Of a stretch of 64,000 nt of DNA, positions 62,621 to 64,000 are shown piece by piece. Origin of the DNA: Spirochaetales bacterium (lineage in GTDB: Bacteria > Spirochaetota > Leptospiria > Leptospirales > Leptonemataceae); NCBI GenBank assembly GCA_024233935.1, contig JACKOY010000008.1, positions 1 to 64,000 on the forward strand. The letters are read 5' to 3'. The position numbers were made by a program, and so were the translations under genes. The notes below the pieces were generated by a model that saw only the letters and a program-made list of their open reading frames with translations, made no database searches and was not told the origin of the DNA. Within the stretch, counting starts at the first letter, position 1. Each line of letters starts with the position of its first letter.

Positions 62621-63808
62621 ATGACCACAGCCCTCAGAAAGACCGTCAACATACTCACTGAGTTTTCGATACCCCTCATTGGCGGGGTGATCGCGGCGCT
62701 GATTCTGGCGAACGGAAACCTCCATATCTACGAGGCTATCGTGGATACTCCACTCCTGCCGGGCGTGCTTGTGTTCGGCCACGAGGTGAATCTGCACTTC
62801 CTGGTGAACGATATCTTTATGGTCTTGTTCTTTGGCATAGCGGCCGTCGAGATAACGCAGGCCGTTTTGCCCGGCGGATCGCTGAACCCCATCTCCCGGG
62901 CCGCAAACCCAATCATGGGAACCCTGGGCGGGGTCCTGGGACCGGTGGCATGCTTCTTTATACTCTGCCACCTCCTGAATGTAGAAGAGCGCGTGTACCG
63001 GGGCTGGGGGATTCCCACTGCGACGGACATCGCGCTGGCCTGGCTCGTGGCGCGTATCGTGTTTGGCAACCGGCATCCGGCGGTCTCTTTCTTACTCCTA
63101 CTGGCCGTAGCCGATGACGCAATCGGCCTTGGCATTATCGCGGTCTTTTATCCGGACCCGCACCATCCCGTTGAGGTCTATTACCTTGCATTAACTGCGC
63201 TCGGCATGTTGGTCGCATTTCTGCTTCGAAAGGGTGGAATCCGAAACATGTGGCTGTACGTGGTCTTCGGTGGCGGGCTTGCCTGGCTGGGATTGATCAT
63301 GGCCCATTTGCATCCGGCGCTTGCATTGGTCTTTATTGTGCCCTTCATGCCTTCCGGGCACGGCAGCCACGAGCAGCTGTTTGCGGACGAAGCCAGCGAC
63401 CACTCCACCATAACAAACTTCGAGCACACGTTTAAGATGTTCGTCGATATCGGCCTGTTTGGCTTTGGTTTTGCAAACGCCGGCGTCACGTTTGCCGGAA
63501 TTACGGAAGTGACCTGGATCATCTTCACCTCGCTCCTCGTGGGCAAAACAGTGGGCATAACACTCTTCAGTCTGGGAGCCCAGGCGATTGGGTTTCGGCT
63601 ACCGAACGGAATGAATCTGAAGACCCTCGTCCTTTCGGGCGTGGTGGCGGGCCTCGGTCTCACGGTCGCGCTCTTTGTGGCCGGCCAGGCTTTCACAGAG
63701 CCCGCCATTCAAGGTGCGGCAAAGATGGGGGCAGTGCTGTCGGGCGCTATCGGCGTCATCGCGATACTGCTCGGTCGCGTGCTTCGCGTGAAGCGCGTGA
63801 ACGAGTAG
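62621..63808 (+). CDS. nhaA: Na+/H+ antiporter NhaA
   Basis: 395 residues, about twelve membrane helices. The essential paired Asp of NhaA is in VADDAIGLG, preceded by PTATDIALAWL. The start is ATG at 62621. It exchanges Na+ for protons for pH and salt homeostasis. The GHGSHEQLF loop and length match the family. No Na+ riboswitch or regulator seen upstream. Confidence 0.94.
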   Translation: MTTALRKTVNILTEFSIPLIGGVIAALILANGNLHIYEAIVDTPLLPGVLVFGHEVNLHFLVNDIFMVLFFGIAAVEITQAVLPGGSLNPISRAANPIMGTLGGVLGPVACFFILCHLLNVEERVYRGWGIPTATDIALAWLVARIVFGNRHPAVSFLLLLAVADDAIGLGIIAVFYPDPHHPVEVYYLALTALGMLVAFLLRKGGIRNMWLYVVFGGGLAWLGLIMAHLHPALALVFIVPFMPSGHGSHEQLFADEASDHSTITNFEHTFKMFVDIGLFGFGFANAGVTFAGITEVTWIIFTSLLVGKTVGITLFSLGAQAIGFRLPNGMNLKTLVLSGVVAGLGLTVALFVAGQAFTEPAIQGAAKMGAVLSGAIGVIAILLGRVLRVKRVNE

Positions 63809-63814
63809 GCCCTG

Positions 63815-64000
63815 TCAGGACATAAAAGATTGAGCGTAGTTTTGCTCTCCGACCCGGTTCATCAGGTCGAGTTGTGTTTCGAGCCAATCGACGTGTTCCT
63901 CTTCTGATGAAAGGATCGATGCGAATAGATCCCGGCTGGCATAATCACTCACTTTCTCGGAATGGGCGACGGCTTCGCGGAGGTCCGTAAGGGCTTCCCG
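63815..64000 (-). CDS. bfr: Bacterioferritin, C-terminal end (partial)
   Basis: Open on the minus strand from the window edge to a TGA at 63817-63815. The 61 residues include a helix with EEEHVDWLETQLDLM and the terminal NYAQSFMS, closely matching the last helices of bacterioferritin, which stores iron in a 24-mer. The N-terminus, with the other ferroxidase and haem ligands, is outside the window. The stop is six bases from the nhaA stop on the other strand. Confidence 0.85.
   Translation of the reverse strand, partial: REALTDLREAVAHSEKVSDYASRDLFASILSSEEEHVDWLETQLDLMNRVGEQNYAQSFMS

Noticed and set aside
1..64000. tRNA, rRNA, CRISPR array, prophage or insertion sequence
   Set aside because: I looked for T-arm-like sequences, regularly spaced repeats, transposase or integrase motifs and phage structural genes and saw none that I could support.

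Overview
This 64 kb window is GC-rich chromosomal DNA, most likely from a spirochaete of the order Leptospirales, or a close uncultured relative, with a higher GC content than typical Leptospira. Two proteins (20402-20884 and 61935-62462, both minus strand) resemble DUF1564, a family I know as expanded in and nearly confined to Leptospira. The window also has 7TM-DISM-type sensors joined to cyclase and SpoIIE outputs, many TTG starts, and several hypothetical proteins of leptospiral character. Genes are packed tightly on both strands, and convergent neighbours often overlap at their stop codons. I see no prophage, insertion sequence, CRISPR array, rRNA or tRNA, so this reads as a housekeeping plus lineage-specific region rather than an island.

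Layout. 1-2764: the end of a PBP2 gene and rodA (elongasome). 2819-8000: a possible CheW-like protein, a MarR regulator, a lipoprotein aminopeptidase, metK with a structured leader, and a stand-alone transketolase C-terminal half. 8098-15479: a secreted protein coupled to an OmpA-domain protein, a DUF4015 glycosidase-like protein coupled to Hsp33, and a convergent ACT/SRPBCC pair. 15603-20368: an envelope cassette of lipoprotein, minimal penicillin-binding protein, SpoIID-like lipoprotein, HExxH secreted protein and small membrane protein, interrupted by a DUF2214 gene on the other strand. 20402-25182: DUF1564, riboflavin synthase, three small proteins and aminopeptidase N. 25201-34354: a galactokinase-like GHMP kinase, a metallophosphoesterase, a 7TM adenylate cyclase, a 699-residue orphan, and a MscS-SDR-hydrolase operon.

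34341-41323: a 1266-residue sensor combining 7TM, histidine kinase, receiver and SpoIIE phosphatase, then a DUF2339 membrane protein, then the only long gene-free stretch (40021-40510). That stretch holds a frameshifted 98-nt copy of part of the sensor gene, a hexanucleotide repeat and a leader hairpin ahead of an M23 peptidase. 41417-49096: a bidirectional terminator, Fe/Mn superoxide dismutase, HupE/UreJ-like protein, several SDRs, a glycosyltransferase, a voltage-sensor-like membrane pair, an HpcH/HpaI-type aldolase and a crotonase. 49121-54862: a PAS-GAF-GGDEF-EAL protein with an altered GGDEF motif, a beta-barrel candidate, a Cys-rich secreted peptide overlapping a membrane gene, and a GNAT acetyltransferase. 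54901-64000: PlsC, a NapF/MauM-type ferredoxin, a methyltransferase next to a 3-ketosphinganine-reductase-like SDR, a VAT-1-like reductase coupled to recG, a second DUF1564 protein, NhaA, and the C-terminal end of bacterioferritin.

Two themes recur. One is envelope construction and remodelling: PBP2/RodA, the PBP/SpoIID cassette, OmpA, M23 and PlsC. The other is signalling: cAMP, c-di-GMP, phosphorelay and SpoIIE, all through large multidomain proteins. The observations most worth following up are the metK leader with mutually exclusive hairpins, the PBP/SpoIID/HExxH cassette, and the decayed duplicate of the sensor's ectodomain sequence.
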